Positions 5,478-7,212 of a DNA stretch of 7,212 nucleotides are shown in pieces. Source of the DNA: Acidobacteriota bacterium. Lineage in GTDB: Bacteria; Acidobacteriota; Vicinamibacteria; Vicinamibacterales; UBA2999. The stretch spans positions 1 to 7,212 of the forward strand of contig JACCSI010000077.1 of NCBI GenBank assembly GCA_013813075.1, given 5' to 3'. The notes beneath the pieces were generated by a model, which was not told the origin of the DNA, searched no databases, and saw nothing but the letters and a program-made list of their open reading frames with translations. Each line of letters opens with the position of its first letter. Positions within the stretch are counted from its first letter, which is position 1. The position numbers and the translations under genes were made by a program.

Positions 5478-5483
5478 GCGCAC

Positions 5484-5735
5484 ATGAAGCATTGGATCGA
5501 GACGCAATTGGCGAACGGGTTGCCGGCATTTACGGGGTCGGCGATAGCGGGCACGATTTCCGTGAAACAAGAACTTGTCAACGACGTGCTGGCCGAGCTG
5601 CTCAACCAGAGCCGCGACATCCCGCGACCGATAGAAGGCGGTCTCGACTTGGCGGAGTTTGCCAGATATGTGAAAGGCGCCTCGGTGCGCGCTGAGTCAG
5701 GCACATTGCTGATCGACTTCAAGATCGCGGTATAA
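5484..5735 (+). CDS. Unrecognised 83-aa protein, shortened relative of the preceding ORF
   Basis: 83 aa from the ATG at 5484. The alternative start at 5445 gives 96 aa and would continue the ATGA chain of the operon; the added residues (MTRARGNEIGGAH) look unconserved. No signal peptide or membrane helix is seen. FTGSAIAGTISVKQELVNDVLAEL, read in two parts (16-27 and 28-39), lines up with residues 15-38 of the upstream protein at the Gly, GTI, Asn and Leu-Ala positions. The last 22 residues (YVKGASVRAESG, then TLLIDFKIAV) line up with that protein's end at Glu, Gly, Phe and the closing Ala-Val. The hydrophobic middle of the larger protein is absent here. I infer two diverged copies of one family, the second trimmed by about 65 residues. 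Function is unknown; operon context points to the envelope. It is the last gene before a 65-bp gap. Confidence 0.7.
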   Translation: MKHWIETQLANGLPAFTGSAIAGTISVKQELVNDVLAELLNQSRDIPRPIEGGLDLAEFARYVKGASVRAESGTLLIDFKIAV

Positions 5736-5790
5736 CGGCCTTCAAGAAGAGGCACGAATTTCGCAACTTGCCACGATCAGATCTTCATGA

Positions 5791-5798
5791 GAGGTGAT
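5791..5798 (+). promoter_or_regulatory. Strong ribosome binding site of the 5801 gene
   Basis: GAGGTGAT matches the extended anti-Shine-Dalgarno over eight bases, with the GAGG core 6 nt before the ATG at 5801. It fixes that start over the TTG three bases upstream and marks this as the first gene of a new cluster. No clear promoter was found in the 65-bp gap 5736-5800. Confidence 0.7.
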
Positions 5799-5800
5799 TG

Positions 5801-6427
5801 ATGGCAATAAATGAAAGCGGACTGCCGGGTTCAACCGGACTGGGAACGAGCGACTGGACTACTTCAAACGAAACGCGCGATCGACGGCCGGCGGGTCCGA
5901 GCGGCGGCATCGCACAGCTCGTGCGAGACACCACCTATCAAAGACTCGGTGATCAAAAGGAGCGCGCCAGCGAAACGCTCGGCAGCCTCGCTGGGGCCGT
6001 CCGTGGCATGACGCAGCCGTTGCGGGACGGCGGTCAGCCCGCAATAGCCGACTATGCGACCCGTGCCGCAGACGGCATCGAGCGCTGGTCTTCGCAGCTG
6101 CGCCAGCAGAATGTCCAGGATGCGCTGCGCGAGGCGCAGCGGTTTGCGCGCCGTGAGCCGGCGCTATTTCTCGGACTGGCGTTTGGGGCGGGACTGCTCG
6201 CGGCACGCTTTCTGAAGAGCTCGAACGAAGATGCGGAAAAATCGGAGAGCAGCGGCCGAAGCTGGAATCCGCCGTCGTCAGGTTTTTCGACGACCCCCTC
6301 CTCAGCGGCGACCACGTACCCATCGAGTCCCTCGACCTACCCGACCAGTCCGTCGATGCCTTCTTCGGGTTCTGAGGTCACTCCCCGTCTCGGCTCGGCC
6401 ATCCGGCCGGCAGGAGAGGCGCTGTAA
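5801..6427 (+). CDS. Single-anchor membrane protein with low-complexity tail (YqjD/DUF883-like layout)
   Basis: 208 aa. Residues 1-35 are polar and disordered-looking. About 36-118 are helical, charged and Gln/Ala/Arg-rich, with coiled-coil potential (QKERASETLGSLAGAV, later LRQQNVQDALREAQRF). Residues 119-138 (EPALFLGLAFGAGLLAARFL) are one Gly-rich membrane anchor followed by Lys-Ser-Ser. Residues 140-208 are a Ser/Pro/Thr-rich tail with a tandem heptad TYPSSPS-TYPTSPS (172-185). A long helix, then a Pro-preceded, Gly-rich anchor, then Arg/Lys is the layout of the enterobacterial YqjD/ElaB (DUF883) proteins, which tether ribosomes or other partners to the membrane in stress. The likeness here is in layout, not a clear motif match, and those proteins lack the long tail. 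It begins the three-gene cluster with the holin-like and DUF3618 genes; the next start is only 2 nt after its stop. The start is fixed by GAGGTGAT. Confidence 0.75.
   Translation: MAINESGLPGSTGLGTSDWTTSNETRDRRPAGPSGGIAQLVRDTTYQRLGDQKERASETLGSLAGAVRGMTQPLRDGGQPAIADYATRAADGIERWSSQLRQQNVQDALREAQRFARREPALFLGLAFGAGLLAARFLKSSNEDAEKSESSGRSWNPPSSGFSTTPSSAATTYPSSPSTYPTSPSMPSSGSEVTPRLGSAIRPAGEAL
6412..6419 (+). promoter_or_regulatory. Ribosome binding site of the holin-like gene
   Basis: AGGAGAGG lies in the last codons of the preceding gene, 10 nt before the ATG at 6430, consistent with polycistronic translation. Confidence 0.55.
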
Positions 6428-6429
6428 TC

Positions 6430-6825
6430 ATGGCGTCCGCCCCGGATTCCCGATCGCTCGGAGAGCTGTTTTCCGATCTCACGCGCGAAATTACCACACT
6501 CGTTCGTGCGGAAATCGCGCTGGCGCGGGTAGAGATGGGCGCAAAGGTGTCCCGGGCCGCCCGCCATGCGGGTGCCGTGGCATTCGGTGGCGTGATTGCC
6601 CTTGGTGGATTGTTGACGCTGATCGCCGCCCTCGTGCTGATACTCGTTCGCGTCGGGCTGCCGGCTTGGAGCGCAGCACTGCTGGTTGGCTTGAGCCTGG
6701 CCTCGGTGGGCGCAATGCTGGCGACGCGCGGGCTGGCTGCGCTGCGCGCGGAGGATCTGGCGCCGACTGAAACCATTCGCACGATCAAGGAGACGACGAC
6801 ATGGAAAGACCACACGGCGAGCTGA
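6430..6825 (+). CDS. Phage-holin-family (Holin-X / YqjE-like, DUF1469) membrane protein
   Basis: 131 aa, typical family length. Residues 8-46 form an amphipathic helix with the family pattern SLGELFSDLTREITTLVRAEIALARVE (9-35, read in two halves). Two membrane helices follow, about 47-75 (FGGVIALGGLLTLIAALVL) and 78-99, separated by a short VGLPAW turn, then a polar C-terminus. Despite the family name, such chromosomal proteins are not phage lysis proteins; YqjE of E. coli is encoded beside the YqjD membrane protein. No catalytic residues are expected. Its role is probably structural or adaptive at the membrane, by analogy only. It starts 2 nt after the previous stop with AGGAGAGG, and its last 25 nt overlap the DUF3618 gene in another frame. 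Confidence 0.88.
   Translation: MASAPDSRSLGELFSDLTREITTLVRAEIALARVEMGAKVSRAARHAGAVAFGGVIALGGLLTLIAALVLILVRVGLPAWSAALLVGLSLASVGAMLATRGLAALRAEDLAPTETIRTIKETTTWKDHTAS
6787..6792 (+). promoter_or_regulatory. Ribosome binding site of the DUF3618 gene
   Basis: AAGGAG lies 8 nt before the ATG at 6801, within the holin-like gene. It supports that start and the 25-nt gene overlap. Confidence 0.65.
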
Positions 6826-7212
6826 CCCCGAGTCAGGGACAGCTTAAGGCGGAAATTCACGAGACACAGTCGGAACTGCAGCAGACCGTTGCCGAGATTC
6901 AGGAACGCCTGAGCCCGACGAATCTGAAGGAGCAGGCGGCGAACACTGTGCGCGACGCAACGATTGGGAGGGTCCAGGACATGATGAACCGCGCGGAAGG
7001 CACAGTCAGTCAGGCGGTCGAAACAACGCGGAACGCCGCGAGCACGGCGACCAGAAGCGTACGCAATAACCCGATGCCCCTCGCACTGATCGGCATTGGC
7101 GTGGCGTGGCTGCTGGCCAGTAAGCGTCAACGCAGCGACGAGTGGGATAACCGGGGGCTGCGCGAATGGCCCGAACCCCGCGTCGGGTCGACGACGTCCA
7201 CAGGTGACACCG
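6801..7212 (+). CDS. DUF3618 domain membrane protein (C-terminus cut by window edge)
   Basis: 137 codons are visible from the ATG at 6801 with no stop before the right edge. Residues 14-48 fit DUF3618: LKAEIHETQSELQQTVAEI followed by QERLSPTNL, where Ser-Pro after Arg-Leu is the family hallmark. Residues 49-90 are a helical Ala/Thr/Arg stretch. Residues 91-106 (PMPLALIGIGVAWLLA) are the single membrane anchor, followed by a basic KRQR and a polar, probably cytoplasmic tail. The short Pro-preceded, Gly-rich anchor is of the same kind as that of the 5801 protein, and both have a long helical domain before it. DUF3618 genes are often found beside phage-holin-family genes in bacterial genomes; the biochemical function is unknown. 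It is the third gene of the cluster and overlaps its neighbour by 25 nt behind AAGGAG. Confidence 0.87.
   Translation, partial: MERPHGELTPSQGQLKAEIHETQSELQQTVAEIQERLSPTNLKEQAANTVRDATIGRVQDMMNRAEGTVSQAVETTRNAASTATRSVRNNPMPLALIGIGVAWLLASKRQRSDEWDNRGLREWPEPRVGSTTSTGDT

Noticed and set aside
5445..5483. Start of the 83-aa ORF at 5445 using the ATGA overlap
   Set aside because: Not excluded, but GGAGGG before 5484 is much stronger and the added 13 residues look unconserved, so it is kept only as an alternative.
6430..6825. Prophage remnant suggested by the holin family name
   Set aside because: No endolysin, structural, integrase or attachment features are nearby; this family is common in bacterial chromosomes beside DUF3618 and YqjD-like genes.

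Overview
The window is GC-rich, gene-dense bacterial chromosomal DNA with no rRNA, tRNA, CRISPR array or insertion sequence that I can recognise. The ruvX-mltG pair, the FN3 secreted protein and the holin-like/DUF3618 membrane genes would fit a free-living, high-GC Gram-negative such as an Acidobacteriota (Vicinamibacteria-like) lineage. That is an inference from gene content and style, not a demonstrated placement.

Left part, minus strand (1-3111). The N-terminal part of a secreted fibronectin type III protein runs off the left edge. Next comes a membrane-anchored diguanylate cyclase (GAF-like sensor plus GGDEF with an intact RxxD I-site), whose start codon is problematic. Then comes a GufA-type ZIP metal transporter. 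Two gaps of about 280-290 bp (347-625 and 2042-2334) hold no convincing gene, only inverted repeats.

Centre. At 3112-3134 the ZIP gene and a small three-helix membrane protein diverge from a 23-bp gap. The two -10-like hexamers there overlap and share one TA step, and both lie 6-7 nt from a start codon without a Shine-Dalgarno sequence. The plus-strand ruvX start (3537) has almost the same arrangement, so leaderless transcription is a reasonable reading for all three. ruvX, mltG and two small unrecognised ORFs follow as a tightly coupled operon with ATGA stop/start overlaps. The two small ORFs resemble each other at both ends and may be full and shortened members of one family attached to the peptidoglycan-terminating enzyme MltG.

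Right part (5801-7212). A second plus-strand cluster starts with a strong Shine-Dalgarno sequence: a single-anchor, low-complexity membrane protein, a holin-X/YqjE-like two-helix protein, and a DUF3618 protein cut by the right edge. This layout recalls the enterobacterial yqjD-yqjE envelope/stress cluster and is not a prophage signature. The most interesting material is the coupled pair of small ORFs behind mltG, the leaderless and bidirectional promoter arrangement, and the apparent GTT at the expected start of the diguanylate cyclase.
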